A stretch of 64,000 nt of DNA from Neisseria weixii (GTDB taxonomy: Bacteria > Pseudomonadota > Gammaproteobacteria > Burkholderiales > Neisseriaceae): assembly GCF_002327085.1 (NCBI RefSeq), contig NZ_CP023429.1:2346383-2410382 (forward strand). Direction: 5' to 3'. This document shows positions 1 through 10,539 of the stretch, piece after piece. Below the pieces are notes generated by a model. It saw only the letters and a program-made list of their open reading frames with translations, was not told the DNA's origin and searched no databases. Each line of letters begins with the position of its first letter. Position 1 is the stretch's first letter. A program made the position numbers and the translations under genes.

Positions 1-531
1 CGGCGCCGGGCGCGAAGGTGGCTTTGAAATGCTGCAAGCCCAAAGCGGCATGCAGACCGAGCGCACCCCTTCCGTCATCGTCGAAGACATCCGCACCAGC
101 AGCACCGCCGTTCGCCAAGCCCTTTCAGACGGCCGCTTGGCCTACGCGCGCAAATTATTGGGGCACGATTATGTGTTGGGCGGCAAAATCAAACACGGCA
201 AAAAACTCGGCCGCACCATCAACGCCCCCACCGCTAACGTGCAGCTGCCGCCATACCACTACGCGCTGAGCGGCGTGTTTGTGGTCGAAGCCGATGGCCG
301 CTTCGGCACCCGCCGCGGGTAGCCAGCTTTGGTTTCAACCCGACTGTATCCGACAAAAAAACACAGAAGCTGGAAGTGCATTTATTTGACTTCCAAGGCG
401 GTTTATACGGTCAACGCTTAAACGTGCGCTTTTTGCACAAACTGCGCGACGAACAAAAATTCGATAACATCGACGCACTAAAAACACAAATTTTAAAAGA
501 CATGGAAGCGGCGAAAAACTGGCAGCCGTGA
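1..531 (+). pseudogene. ribF: ribF, riboflavin kinase/FAD synthetase, 3' part, frameshifted
   Basis: This is the C-terminal part of bifunctional RibF, which phosphorylates riboflavin to FMN and adenylates FMN to FAD. The 5' end lies outside the window. The kinase domain is recognisable (GHDYVLGGKIKHGKKLGR, then NAPTANV). The frame stops at 320-322 just after GTRRG. The next frame continues with VASFGFNPTVS and ends WQP at 529-531. One extra G in the GGG at 317-319 restores a single frame, so a one-base deletion (real or a sequencing error) is the simplest reading. The ribF-ileS-lspA-ispH order is common in proteobacteria and supports the call. A DUS hairpin terminator follows. Confidence 0.85.
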
Positions 532-540
532 TTGTCATCA

Positions 541-587
541 AAAAGGCCGTCTGAAAAACATTTCTGTTTTTCAGACGGCCTTTTTTT
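541..587 (+). terminator. DUS inverted-repeat terminator after ribF
   Basis: Two DUS copies in opposite orientation form a hairpin with an A-rich left flank and a T-run on the right, directly after the ribF stop. Confidence 0.8.
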
Positions 588-644
588 GTCGGCAAACCGA
601 ATTTTTAAAATCATGGAAATATCCCCCAACCCACACCAAACCCC

Positions 645-673
645 TTATAAAAACAACACAATTCCGCTACAAT
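645..673 (+). promoter_or_regulatory. Possible sigma-70 promoter of ileS
   Basis: TTATAA at 645-650 and TACAAT at 668-673 are separated by 17 bases, about 85 bases before the ileS start. The match is moderate and rests only on the hexamers and spacing. Confidence 0.35.
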
Positions 674-688
674 AACGCATTACGATTT

Positions 689-724
689 TTTCAGACGGCC
701 TACCAAGCAAAAGGCCGTCTGAAA
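689..724. repeat. Inverted DUS pair in the ileS leader
   Basis: TTTCAGACGGCC and GGCCGTCTGAAA are separated by 12 bases, between the possible promoter and the ileS start. There is no T-run, so it is not an obvious terminator; it would fold in the ileS leader RNA. Confidence 0.7.
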
Positions 725-756
725 CCCAATTACACCATATAAATCCGAGAACAAAC

Positions 757-3543
757 ATGACCGATTACAGCAAAACCGTCAACCTGCTTGAAAGCCCGTT
801 CCCAATGCGCGGCAATCTGGCCAAACGCGAACCTGCATGGCTTAAAAGCTGGTACGAACAAAAACGCTACCAAAAATTGCGCGACAAAACCAAAGGTCGC
901 CCGAAATTCGTTCTGCACGATGGCCCGCCGTATGCCAACGGTGACATCCACATCGGTCATGCCGTCAACAAAATTCTGAAAGACATCATCATCCGCAGCA
1001 AGACCCAAGCCGGTTTCGATGCGCCTTATGTGCCCGGCTGGGACTGCCACGGCCTGCCGATTGAAGTGATGGTGGAAAAACTGCACGGCAAAGACATGCC
1101 TAAAGCACGTTTCCGCGAATTGTGCCGCGAATATGCCGCCGAACAAATCGCCCGCCAGAAAAAAGACTTCATCCGCTTGGGCGTATTGGGTGATTGGGAC
1201 AATCCTTACCTGACCATGGATTTCCAAACCGAAGCCGACACCGTGCGCACTTTGGGTGAAATCTACAAAGCCGGTTATCTGTACCGCGGTGCCAAACCGG
1301 TGCAATTCTGTTTGGATTGCGGCTCATCATTGGCCGAAGCCGAAGTAGAATACAAAGACAAAATTTCCCCTGCCATCGATGTGGCTTATCTGTTTAAAGA
1401 CAACGCAGCATTGGCCAAAGCCTTCGGCGTGAACAGTATTGACGGCGAAGCCTTCGCCGTGATTTGGACCACCACTCCGTGGACGCTGCCGGCGAGCCAA
1501 GCGATTTCTGCCGGCGCAGAAGTCGTGTACCAACTGATTGCCACCGACAAAGGCCATTTGGTCTTGGCCAAAGATTTGGCGGAAGACGCGCTGAAACGCT
1601 ACGGCCTTTCAGACGGCATAACCGTCGTGGCCGAAACCACCGGCGCGCATTTGGAAAACCTGCATTTGAATCATCCGTTTATCGGCCGCGACATTCTGAT
1701 GCTCAACGGCGCCCACGTGACCACCGATGCCGGCACGGGCTTGGTACACACCGCCCCTGCCCACGGTTTGGAAGACTACACCGTCTGCAACCAATACGGC
1801 ATCGAGCTGTATAACCCTGTCAACGGCGAAGGCCGCTACATCGGCGAAGTGCCGCGTGTGGCCGGGCTGACCGTCTGGGAAGCCAATCCGGTGATTATCG
1901 AGTGGCTGCAAGAAAACAACCGTTTATTGTGCAACACCAAGCTGGAACACAGCTACGCCCACTGCTGGCGCCACAAAACCCCGCTGATTTACCGCGCCAC
2001 CGGCCAATGGTTTATCGGCATGGACAAACCGGGTGCCGACGGCAAAACCTTGCGCGGCAATGCCATGAAAGCGGTGGACGACACCGAATTTTTCCCGTCA
2101 TGGGGCCGTGCGCGTTTGCAGGCAATGATTGAAGGCCGTCCGGACTGGGTGATTTCGCGACAACGCTACTGGGGCACACCGATGACTTTCTTTGTGCACA
2201 AAGAAAGCGGCGAATTGCACCCGAATTCGGCCGAATTGCTGGAACAAGTGACGCAACGCATTGAAGCAACAGGCATTGAAGCTTGGTTTTCGCTGGATAA
2301 AAGCGAATTGCTGAGCGCGGAAGATTGCGGGCAATACGACAAACTGACCGACACGATGGATGTCTGGTTCGATTCAGGCTCAACCCACTATTCCGTATTA
2401 AAACAACGCGAAGAATTGGCGTGGCCGGCGGATTTGTATCTGGAAGGCAACGACCAGCACCGCGGCTGGTTCCAATCGTCTATGCTCACCGGCTGCGCCG
2501 CCATGGGTCGTGCACCTTACAAGCAATTACTGACCCACGGTTTCGTGGTCGATCAAAACGGCCGAAAGATGTCGAAATCCATCGGCAACGTAGTCGCGCC
2601 GCAAGAAGTGTACAACGAATTCGGCGCCGACATTCTTCGCTTGTGGGCTGCTTCCACCGATTATTCAGGCGAACTGGCGATTTCCAAAGAAATCCTCAAA
2701 CGCGTGACCGAAAGCTACCGCCGCATCCGCAATACTTTGAGCTTCCTGTTTGCCAATTTGTCGGATTTCAACCCGTTTGAACACACCGTACCGCAAGACC
2801 AAATGGTCGAGCTTGACCGCTATGCACTGATTTTGGCGCGCCAACTGCAAGAACGCGTGGCCGGCGATTACTACCCGCGCTATGCCTTCCACTTTGCCGT
2901 GAAAGACATGGTGTCGTTCTGCTCGGAAGACTTGGGCGCGTTCTACTTGGATATTTTGAAAGACCGCCTGTACACCACCCAAGCCGACAGCCACGCCCGC
3001 CGCAGCGCGCAAACCGCCCTGTACCACATCACCCGCAGCCTGGTGCTGCTGATTGCGCCGGTATTGTGTTTCACCGGTGAAGAAGCTTGGGACATCATCG
3101 GCGGCGGCGAAGAAGACAGCGTCTTGTTCCACACATGGCACGAATTCCCGCCGATTAACGAAAAAGCCGAAGCCGAAATCGTGAAAAAGTGGGCGGCCGT
3201 GCGCGAAGTGCGCGAAGCCGTCACCGCTGCGATTGAGCCGCTGCGTACCGACAAAACCGTCGGTTCTTCACTGCAAGCCGAAGTCGACATTCACGCACCG
3301 GAAACATTGGCAGGCTATCTGAAAGCCTTGGGCGAAGAATTGCGCTTTGCCCTGCTGGTTTCCAAAGCCAACGTGCACAAAGCCGACGAGTTGAGCGTGA
3401 CCGCCCAAGCCAGCAACGGCGAAAAATGCGAACGCTGCTGGCACTACACTGACGACATCGGCAGCGTAGCAGGCCATGCCACCGTGTGCAAACGCTGCGC
3501 CGATAATGTCGATGGCAAAGGCGAAGAGCGGTATTACGCTTAA
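757..3543 (+). CDS. ileS: Isoleucyl-tRNA synthetase
   Basis: IleRS charges tRNA-Ile in the cytoplasm and edits misactivated valine. The 928-residue length is normal for the bacterial enzyme. The class I signature HIGH lies at residues 65-68 in [12 protein letters not shown], and KMSKS near 603-607 in [10 protein letters not shown]. The central CP1 editing domain is full length. The C-terminal zinc finger has C891-x2-C894 and C911-x2-C914. Two DUS lie inside the reading frame, for example GLSDG near residue 287. The gene is intact and follows ribF, but lspA, its usual next neighbour, has been displaced 3.7 kb downstream by the Slam and lipoprotein genes. Confidence 0.98.
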   Translation: MTDYSKTVNLLESPFPMRGNLAKREPAWLKSWYEQKRYQKLRDKTKGRPKFVLHDGPPYANGDIHIGHAVNKILKDIIIRSKTQAGFDAPYVPGWDCHGLPIEVMVEKLHGKDMPKARFRELCREYAAEQIARQKKDFIRLGVLGDWDNPYLTMDFQTEADTVRTLGEIYKAGYLYRGAKPVQFCLDCGSSLAEAEVEYKDKISPAIDVAYLFKDNAALAKAFGVNSIDGEAFAVIWTTTPWTLPASQAISAGAEVVYQLIATDKGHLVLAKDLAEDALKRYGLSDGITVVAETTGAHLENLHLNHPFIGRDILMLNGAHVTTDAGTGLVHTAPAHGLEDYTVCNQYGIELYNPVNGEGRYIGEVPRVAGLTVWEANPVIIEWLQENNRLLCNTKLEHSYAHCWRHKTPLIYRATGQWFIGMDKPGADGKTLRGNAMKAVDDTEFFPSWGRARLQAMIEGRPDWVISRQRYWGTPMTFFVHKESGELHPNSAELLEQVTQRIEATGIEAWFSLDKSELLSAEDCGQYDKLTDTMDVWFDSGSTHYSVLKQREELAWPADLYLEGNDQHRGWFQSSMLTGCAAMGRAPYKQLLTHGFVVDQNGRKMSKSIGNVVAPQEVYNEFGADILRLWAASTDYSGELAISKEILKRVTESYRRIRNTLSFLFANLSDFNPFEHTVPQDQMVELDRYALILARQLQERVAGDYYPRYAFHFAVKDMVSFCSEDLGAFYLDILKDRLYTTQADSHARRSAQTALYHITRSLVLLIAPVLCFTGEEAWDIIGGGEEDSVLFHTWHEFPPINEKAEAEIVKKWAAVREVREAVTAAIEPLRTDKTVGSSLQAEVDIHAPETLAGYLKALGEELRFALLVSKANVHKADELSVTAQASNGEKCERCWHYTDDIGSVAGHATVCKRCADNVDGKGEERYYA

Positions 3544-3593
3544 CGCCTGCCAACAATTAATTTAAAACAATTAATTTAACCGGCAAATAAACC

Positions 3594-3631
3594 AAAGGCC
3601 GTCTGAAAAATATTTGTTTCAGACGGCCTTT
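3594..3631. terminator. DUS terminator between convergent ileS and slam
   Basis: AAAGGCCGTCTGAAA and its inverted copy lie between two convergent genes and can stop transcription in both directions. A 12-base direct repeat, ACAATTAATTTA, occurs twice just upstream (about 3552-3579). Confidence 0.8.
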
Positions 3632-3634
3632 CGA

Positions 3635-5121
3635 TTAAAACGTCTTGCCCAATTCAATAAACATACGGCTTTTACCGTATTCGTAGAATTTATCGTTGCT
3701 CAGGTTTTTGTGATGCGACACCGTCAGCCTAGGGGTAATGCCTTTGAAATGCACTCCACGATGCCACAGCGACAAGGTTGCACCCAATTCCTTATCCTGC
3801 CGTTTGTCGCCATTGCTGAAAAAGCTTGCATCATCATAATTCCGTTTGGCAGCATTCAGTTGCAGACGGCTCGACAAACCGCCCTGCCATTCCTGCCCCC
3901 ATGCCACACGCAAGCCATAACGGCTGAAGCTTTCCGACTCATCATCTTTATTGCGTTCGCGATACCAATCCGCACCTGCCAGCCAATATTGGCGGGCATT
4001 GGCATAATACACCAGTGAGGTGCTGAACAAACGGCTTTGGTTATCCGAATCCGCACGGCGGGTATTTTTCAGACGGCCAAATTCCGCCGCCGTTAAGGTT
4101 TGGATTTTCGGCGTATGCCAGCGGTTCCAATGCAGACGCACACCGCCGGTGTAAGTATAAGGGTCGTTGCCGTAAAAACGCCGCTCGAGAAAAGGCGTCA
4201 CTCCCGCATCGGTACGCTGGTCGGCATGACCGATTCCGGCAGATACCCGGCCTATTAAATCGTTATAAGTGGTGTGGTTGGGATAAACTTTACCGTACAC
4301 ATCCGCGCCGGCCGTGGCATACCAACCTTTAGGCAGCGACCATTTTTTTTCGGTGCCGGCTTGATAATTGACGGCGGCCGCATCAATCGGCGCATTGAAT
4401 GTCCATCCGCGGAAACAATCGTCATCAGGTTGGATTTGTCTGGCCGCGACGCATTGCTCCTCCCCAACTGCCCGCCCAAACGGCGTTGACGTGGTGCCTG
4501 ATTGATATTCTGCTCGCGGGTAATGTTCAGCGATGCATTAAACTGCCACGAATCGCGATCACGCAAAGCCTTGCGGTAGGCTTTGATTTCATTTTTCACC
4601 GCTTCAGGCATGTCTTCGCTCTGCAAACGGTCGAATTGATCGGCTGCCGCTTCGTTCTGCTTATCTTCAAACAAGGCTTTGGCCAACTGTAAGCGCACCA
4701 TCGGCGCATTCGGATTGTCGGCAATAAATTCACGGTACACGCTCACCGCTTCCCCCGCCTTACCTTCGCCCTGCGCCAACAAACCGCGCGCATAACGCGC
4801 CATAGGCTGATCGTGTTGCGGCCACTTCTCATAAATCGGCAACACTGCCTTGATACCGGCAATATTCTGTGCCACCACCGCCGAATACATTGCACGCTCC
4901 AGCAATTCCGTATTGGCCAATAATATTTCCTCATCGACCTGCAATACTTTTTCAGACGGCTTGGCTGCTTCTTTCACATGCACAGGAATTTCCGGCGTTT
5001 GCGGCTCTGCCACATTGATTTTTAATTCCACTTCCGTCCGCGGTTCAGACGGCCTGACCGCATCCGCCGCAAATCCCGCCGCAGGAAACAGCAGCCAACT
5101 CAACATTATTGTTTTTTTCAT
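3635..5121 (-). pseudogene. slam: Slam, surface lipoprotein assembly modulator (frameshifted)
   Basis: Slam proteins are outer-membrane proteins that move lipoproteins to the Neisseria surface. The order here is typical: signal peptide (residues 1-18), TPR-like helices at about 60-190 (MVRLQLAKALFEDKQNEAAADQF), then a 14-strand barrel domain (old DUF560) with NITREQNINQAP, GADVYGKVYP, YTYTGGVRLHWNRW, EFGRLKNTRRADSDN and the C-terminal GKTF. The frame breaks around 4410-4470. The second frame gives GWTFNAPIDAAAVNYQAG, so one missing base explains it. The repaired protein is about 495 residues, close to family length. The gene faces ileS and sits next to a TbpB-like lipoprotein gene, its probable client. 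It may be intact in the cell if the indel is a sequencing error. Confidence 0.85.
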
Positions 5122-5189
5122 AATTTAAACCAACACTTCCCCAAATACTGCCATATATTTACGCCAAGTATACCTCATCTTCAGACAAA

Positions 5190-5220
5190 CAGGCCGTCTG
5201 AAACTTTTTCAGACGGCCTG
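5190..5220. terminator. DUS terminator after the surface-lipoprotein gene
   Basis: A near-perfect inverted DUS pair with a short T-rich loop sits between the lipoprotein stop and the slam start, both leftward. It may lower slam expression relative to the lipoprotein. Confidence 0.7.
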
Positions 5221-5235
5221 TCTTCAGCTTAAAGG

Positions 5236-6930
5236 TTATTGGCGCTTCGCACCGTAGCCACCGATCAACTGCTCGGTATCGGCCGCATTCTTCAGGCCGT
5301 AAGTACCGCCGATTTCAGCAGCATTGGCACCGTAGAATTTACCGTTTAAATCACCGCTTAAGCCGTTAGTGGTTTTTGCATTGCCTACAAAGTGGTTAGC
5401 ATTGCCCCAGGCAGCAGTACCTTTGATATTGTAGCCAGCTGCAGCGGTACTGGTACGTACGCTGTTATTCAGACTGTGAACCTGAGAGTTCAAGGTTTCA
5501 AAACGTACGCCTTTTTTAGCAAAATCAACCACAGCTTTGACATCAGCAGTTAACTGACGCTGTTTTCCACCTTCAACCAAATAGGCAGTAGTCAAACCGT
5601 TATACGTTGCTGTACCGTTGGCTGGCAGGCTGCCGAATACGGTTTCATCACCTAAGGTTTGATATCCATGAATCACGCCATTTTTCGGGTCGGTGTGATA
5701 CGCAAAAGTTTGATAAGTCCAACCAGCCGCCGCCGGATCGTGCATCACAATACGGGCACCGTCAGAGAACTGTACAATATATACACCGTCGAATTTTTTA
5801 TCAAACACCAAACCGTTTTTATCTTTTTTGATGTAGGCAATTCCATCAACTGAACTTTCCACACCGTTAGCCAATTGGGGACGTGCTGTCATGTAAGCAT
5901 CGTAAAGCGGCTGCCATTTGGCAATTTCCTTTTGGGCTGCTTGACGTGCTGCCTCATCTTTTGCTGATTCCAGTGCTTTTTTGGCTGATTCGATTGCTTG
6001 ATAAGCTTCTTCAATTGAGGCATCGAAACTTGCCGTACCGGTAGCAAATTTACTGCCTTTAGGCAAACCGGCATGTGTACTGACGTCAGATTTCGAAATA
6101 CCGCCGGAATAGGCCTTGGCAATCATTGAATATGGCGTAGTAAAATTAACAGTAGTAGCGTTACCCGCAGCTGTGCTGTTATTAATCACCACTCCGTCCA
6201 ACTTCACTTCTTGATTGGCATTCGACGCCAAAGAGCTAATCAAACCGCCTTGATTGGTCGTAAAATCATTTTGACCATCGATTTTACGCAATTGAATGTT
6301 CGGGTTGTTTTGTTGTGCTGCGGCTGATTCGATAAAATCGGTGTGCAGCGGAGTCGGCAGGTTGAGCGCAGCCAACGGGCTATGGTCGGTTACCAATTGC
6401 GCAGACAGCTTGTCGAGTTTGGACTTCTCAGCTGTAGTAATCAATGTTTTCTGCTGTTCATTCAAAGCATTGAACGCTTGCTGTGCTTCAGTCAAGGCTT
6501 TCTCTTCCTCAGCAGTGTCGACATCCTTGGCTGAGTCGGGTAAAGCTGAAATTTTCTTCTTTAATATATCTACTGCCGCATCTGCTTCCTGAATCACCGC
6601 TCCATCAGAAGACTTACTTCCTTCCGCCGCTGTTTTCACAGCTTCTGCCACTGCTTTGAGCTTATCCAAAGTCTCTTATACCGACCAGCTGTTTAGAAGC
6701 ATCAGAAAGGCTGTTATAAGCGTTAATAACGGCAGCCACTGCCTCGGCATCGGCAGCAGTAAGCTCTTCTACTGGCTTCAACGCAGCAGCTTTGCCAATC
6801 ACGCTGCGCGCACTGGTGGCATATTTACCAATTCCGTACTAGGTGAGCTACCGCCGCCACCGCAAGCCGACAACAACGCCGCACTAACAGCAGTAAATAA
6901 AATGGTTTTAATCCTGATATTTTTCAACAT
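5236..6930 (-). pseudogene. Large Slam-type surface lipoprotein, TbpB-like barrel at C terminus (frameshifted)
   Basis: The start at 6930 follows an AGGGAG ribosome site and opens with a lipoprotein signal ending LLSAC, then GGGGSS, the Gly/Ser linker typical of neisserial surface lipoproteins. After repair the protein is about 560 residues. The N-terminal half is helical and Ala/Lys/Glu-rich with two similar units (INAYNSLSDASKQL and QQAFNALNEQQKTL). The C terminus has the TbpB/Slam-client barrel pattern (LNGKFYGANAAEIGGTYGL). Indels at about 6842 and 6675 split the frame; the main open part is 6669-5236. It is most likely a host haemoprotein or metal-protein receptor, but the ligand cannot be read from sequence. 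Its neighbour slam would export it. Confidence 0.75.
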
Positions 6931-7292
6931 GAAAACTCCCTGTAATGGTATCTTTAAAAAAGGGTTAGCCTGTGAGCGTACTTATTTTCCAAGCTGATTG
7001 TTATGCATAAAAAATAAACAATTTGAAATATTTTTTACATTTCATAAAGAACTTTTTTCTCATTCTTTGATTTTTGTTTTACTTATACGACAACAATATT
7101 AGTCATAAGATGCTCCATAATCAAATTTACTGGGATTTTAAATATTTATTTATCTCAAAACGGATTTTCCAACCTACAGATTACGCATTTTCTTGCTTCA
7201 TCCTCCCTGTTTCAGACGCATTGATTTTGCCCACCTTAGCTTTACTTTCGGGTAAAATACTCTCTTTTACCGACTTCAGGCCTTCTGAAAAC
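6931..7292. other. AT-rich divergent intergenic region
   Basis: These 362 bases separate the leftward lipoprotein gene from rightward lspA. They are clearly more AT-rich than the neighbours. I see no gene and no convincing Fur box. A degenerate DUS (CAGGCCTTCTGAA) lies just before the lspA start. Confidence 0.6.
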
Positions 7293-7792
7293 ATGAGTTC
7301 TAAAATTCCTTATCTTCTGCTGGCTTTGGCGGCAATCATACTGGACCAAATCAGTAAATTTTGGACACTGGCGAATTTCCGCTATCAGGAACGCTTCAAT
7401 ATCATTCCCGATTTTTTCGATTGGACACTGGTATTCAATCCGGGGGCGGCGTTCAGCTTTTTGGCCGATCAGGGGGCTGGCAGAAATATTTCTTTTTAAC
7501 GCTGGCTCTGGTCATCATCGGCTACTTGTGGCGCGGCATTGTGAAAAACGATTTTGCGCGCTGGGGAAAAATCGGTGCGGCGATGATTATCGGCGGCGCA
7601 ATCGGCAACGCCATCGACCGTGTGATTCACGGCCATGTGGTTGATTTTCTACTGTTTTATTGGCAAGATTGGCATTATCCTGCGTTTAACATTGCCGACA
7701 GTTTTATCTGCGTGGGCGCGGTATTGTTAATATTAGATGGCTTTTCAAGCAAACATAAAAAGGATACTGCGGCAGAGAATCAGGCCGTCTGA
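7293..7792 (+). pseudogene. lspA: Lipoprotein signal peptidase II (frameshifted, probably sequencing error)
   Basis: LspA is the inner-membrane aspartic protease that cleaves lipoprotein signal peptides after lipidation. The N-terminal frame runs from ATG 7293 (LDQISKFW, FNPGAAFSFL) to about 7475. The next frame carries both catalytic Asp motifs, GNAIDRV and FNIADSF. Adding one G to the G5 run at 7472-7476 joins them into 166 residues, the normal size. LspA is essential and the rest is well conserved, so a consensus error is far more likely than gene loss. The stop TGA is supplied by a DUS (Q-A-V-stop). ispH follows 24 bases later. Confidence 0.9.
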
Positions 7793-7816
7793 AACTGAAT
7801 TTTTCGGAATACACAC

Positions 7817-8785
7817 ATGACAAACAAAACCATTATGCTGGCCAATCCGCGCGGCTTCTGTGCCGGCGTTGACCGCGCTATTGAAATCGTAGAGCGGGCG
7901 CTGGAAGAATACGGCGCGCCGATTTATGTGCGCCATGAAGTCGTGCATAATAAATTCGTGGTCGATAACCTGCGTGACAAAGGCGCAATTTTTATTGAAG
8001 AATTATCGGAAGTACCGGCCGGTGCCACGCTGATTTATTCAGCGCACGGTGTCTCGAAGGCCGTGCAGGGCGAAGCGGTTGCGCGCGGTTTCCGTGTGTT
8101 TGATGCCACTTGCCCGCTGGTTACGAAAGTGCATAAAGAAGTGGCGCGGCTGGATGAGCAGGATTATCAAATCATCATGATCGGCCACAAAGGCCATGTC
8201 GAAGTGGAAGGTACGATGGGGCAACTGCCACCCGGCAAAATGCTGCTGGTCGAAACGGTCGAAGATGTGGCCTTGCTGGAAGTGGCCAACCCCGACAAGC
8301 TGGCTTATGTAAGTCAAACGACTTTATCGGTGGACGAAACGAAAGACATCATCGAAGCACTGAATACGCGTTTCCCCAACATCCGCAACCCGCACAAAGA
8401 AGATATTTGCTATGCCACCACCAACCGTCAAAAAGCGGTGAAAGATTTGGCAGCCGAATGCGATATTGTGATTGTGGTCGGTTCGCCTAATTCATCGAAC
8501 AGTAACCGTTTACGCGAAGTGGCGGCGGTGCGCGGCGTAGATGCATATATGGTTGACAACGCCAGCTATCTGCAGAAAGAATGGTTCAACGGCAAAACCA
8601 AAGTCGGCGTGACAGCAGGTGCATCGGCGCCGGAAGTGTTGGTGCAGGAAGTCTTGCAAACCATCCAATCTTGGGGACATGACACCGTGCATGAAGGCGA
8701 AGGCACCGAAGAAAGCATTGTGTTTGTACTACCGAAAGAATTGCGTCGCGAAGGCGAAAACAAGCAGATTTTGAATAAGGGTTAA
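7817..8785 (+). CDS. ispH: 4-Hydroxy-3-methylbut-2-enyl diphosphate reductase
   Basis: IspH is the last enzyme of the MEP isoprenoid pathway and makes IPP and DMAPP using a [4Fe-4S] cluster. All three cluster cysteines are visible: C15 in [10 protein letters not shown]99 in DATCPLV and C198 in EDICYATTN. The 322-residue length matches the family. It is probably cotranscribed with lspA, and a DUS terminator follows. Confidence 0.97.
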   Translation: MTNKTIMLANPRGFCAGVDRAIEIVERALEEYGAPIYVRHEVVHNKFVVDNLRDKGAIFIEELSEVPAGATLIYSAHGVSKAVQGEAVARGFRVFDATCPLVTKVHKEVARLDEQDYQIIMIGHKGHVEVEGTMGQLPPGKMLLVETVEDVALLEVANPDKLAYVSQTTLSVDETKDIIEALNTRFPNIRNPHKEDICYATTNRQKAVKDLAAECDIVIVVGSPNSSNSNRLREVAAVRGVDAYMVDNASYLQKEWFNGKTKVGVTAGASAPEVLVQEVLQTIQSWGHDTVHEGEGTEESIVFVLPKELRREGENKQILNKG

Positions 8786-8799
8786 TTTATTTTTAGAAT

Positions 8800-8842
8800 A
8801 ACAAAGGCCGTCTGAAAGATTATCTTTCAGACGGCCTTTGTT
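8800..8842. terminator. DUS terminator between convergent ispH and yacG
   Basis: AACAAAGGCCGTCTGAAAGA and its inverted copy surround a four-base loop, giving a stem of about 19 pairs that can act in both directions. Confidence 0.85.
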
Positions 8843-8877
8843 ACCTCTTTGTTACCTTCGGTATGTTATTGATTCGT

Positions 8878-9063
8878 TTATTTCAATAAATCCGACAAAC
8901 TATCATCTTCAACCGCTTCGACACTGTAACGCTCTTCTGCCCACTCGCCTAAATCAATCAGCTTGCAACGACGGCTGCAAAACGGACGGTATTTGCTTTC
9001 ACTGCTCCAAATAACCGACGTTTGGCAGGTCGGGCATTTAACGATGGTGATGTGCTCATTCAT
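8878..9063 (-). CDS. yacG: DNA gyrase inhibitor / zinc-binding protein YacG
   Basis: This 61-residue protein has the YacG zinc finger: CPTC near the N terminus, then FCSRRC, followed by KLIDLGEWA, the family hallmark. YacG binds GyrB and inhibits gyrase in E. coli. It ends the pilF-pilG-pilD-coaE-yacG series, with 2 bases between coaE and yacG. Confidence 0.95.
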   Translation of the reverse strand: MNEHITIVKCPTCQTSVIWSSESKYRPFCSRRCKLIDLGEWAEERYSVEAVEDDSLSDLLK

Positions 9064-9065
9064 AT

Positions 9066-9674
9066 TCAGACTGCCTTAAGTGTGTGCAGATAATAACGAT
9101 GCAAACGCTGGATTTTTTCAGCTAAATTGTTCAGACTGCCGTCATTTTTAACCACATCATCAGCATGCAGCAACCGTTCGCGACGTGGTGCTTGGCTAGC
9201 CATAATACGGCGGATTTCATCTTCGCTCAAGCCGCTACGCTGTTTGACACGCTCGATTTGGGTGGCTTCATCCACATCTATTACCAACACGCGTTGCACC
9301 AAAGCAAGAAACGGCGGCTTTTCCACCAACAGCGGCACATCGATGATACCGTAAATTTTATCCGGATACTGCGCTTGTTGCAGGCGGATTTCTGCCAATA
9401 TCAGCGGAAATATCAAAGCTTCAAGTATGGCTTTGGTTTGAGACCGTCTGAACACTTCATCACGCAACGCAGCACGATTCAGACGACCTTCACTTTCAAA
9501 TACATGCTCACCAATGGTTTCACGGATGGCAGGCAGTACTTTACCATTATCTGCCGTCAGGCTGCGGCTAAGTGCATCAGCATCAATATGCGGTACACAC
9601 AGCGCGACGAATTCTGCGGCAGCTTGCGACTTTCCACTGCCGATACCGCCTGTCAATCCCACCCAAACCGTCAT
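9066..9674 (-). CDS. coaE: Dephospho-CoA kinase
   Basis: CoaE phosphorylates dephospho-CoA in the last step of CoA synthesis. The P-loop GGIGSGKS is at residues 9-16, and the CoA-domain segment [12 protein letters not shown] is present. It has 202 residues and directly abuts pilD. Its last codons, K-A-V-stop, come from a one-mismatch DUS (GGCAGTCTGAA). Confidence 0.96.
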   Translation of the reverse strand: MTVWVGLTGGIGSGKSQAAAEFVALCVPHIDADALSRSLTADNGKVLPAIRETIGEHVFESEGRLNRAALRDEVFRRSQTKAILEALIFPLILAEIRLQQAQYPDKIYGIIDVPLLVEKPPFLALVQRVLVIDVDEATQIERVKQRSGLSEDEIRRIMASQAPRRERLLHADDVVKNDGSLNNLAEKIQRLHRYYLHTLKAV

Positions 9675-10538
9675 TTAAAATCCTGATTTCATTAGCCACC
9701 ATTGAATCAATTGGTGAATCGGTTCACTGGCAATGAAAATAACCCATCCTGCCACCGCCAAGCTTGGGCCGAACGCAAATTGCTGCCCTTTGCCGACACG
9801 TGATAAAAGCGCGACGATAATGCCGATTAAGGCCGCCATAAACACCAATACCGGCAACACCCCGACACCCAGCCATGCACCCAGTGCAGCCAATAATTTA
9901 AAGTCGCCGCCACCCATGCCGATTTTGCCGGTTAAGAGTTTATAGACATAACACAGCAGCCACAAACTCATATAACCGCAAACCGCGCCCAGCACCGCTG
10001 ATTGCAGCGTGGTAAATGCGCCGTTGAAGTTATACAGCAAGCCCAACCACACCAGCGACAAGGTCAGAGAATCGGGCAGATATTGGGTATCGTAGTCGAT
10101 AAAGGTCAGTGCAATCAGCATAGCGGTGAAAATCAAGCCGCCAAACGTCAACCACGACCAGCCGTATTGCCACGCTACCACACTGAATAAAACGCCCGTG
10201 AGCAATTCCACTAAGGGATAACGGATACTGATGGGTGTTTTGCACGAACTGCATTTACCGCCCAACAGCAAATAACTGACAATCGGAATATTCTGCCAGG
10301 CCTTCACCGGTGCGTGACATTTCGGACAGCGCGAATCCGGTTTCGACAACGTAAACGGTGCTTCTTCTTCGGCTGTTAGCGGCAAATTTAAATGTTCTTT
10401 AGCAAATTGCGTCCAGCCCCGCTCCATCATTACCGGAACGCGGTAAATGACCACATTCAAAAAACTGCCGATCAACAAACCGAAAATCACAGTCAAAGGT
10501 AGAACAAATGGTGCTAATTGATTCCAAATTTCCAACAT
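9675..10538 (-). CDS. pilD: Prepilin peptidase/N-methyltransferase PilD
   Basis: PilD is the inner-membrane aspartic peptidase that cuts and N-methylates type IV prepilins. The zinc site has C71-x2-C74 and C96-x2-C99. The two catalytic Asp motifs are DYDTQYLPD and GGGDFKLLAALGAW. Several membrane spans follow the cytoplasmic Cys domain. It has 287 residues and lies 1 base after pilG and adjacent to coaE. Confidence 0.97.
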   Translation of the reverse strand: MLEIWNQLAPFVLPLTVIFGLLIGSFLNVVIYRVPVMMERGWTQFAKEHLNLPLTAEEEAPFTLSKPDSRCPKCHAPVKAWQNIPIVSYLLLGGKCSSCKTPISIRYPLVELLTGVLFSVVAWQYGWSWLTFGGLIFTAMLIALTFIDYDTQYLPDSLTLSLVWLGLLYNFNGAFTTLQSAVLGAVCGYMSLWLLCYVYKLLTGKIGMGGGDFKLLAALGAWLGVGVLPVLVFMAALIGIIVALLSRVGKGQQFAFGPSLAVAGWVIFIASEPIHQLIQWWLMKSGF

Positions 10539-10539
10539 C

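Noticed and set aside
7472..7476. Programmed frameshifting in lspA
   Set aside because: No slippery heptamer with downstream structure is evident, and the same one-base gap pattern occurs in many unrelated genes of the window.
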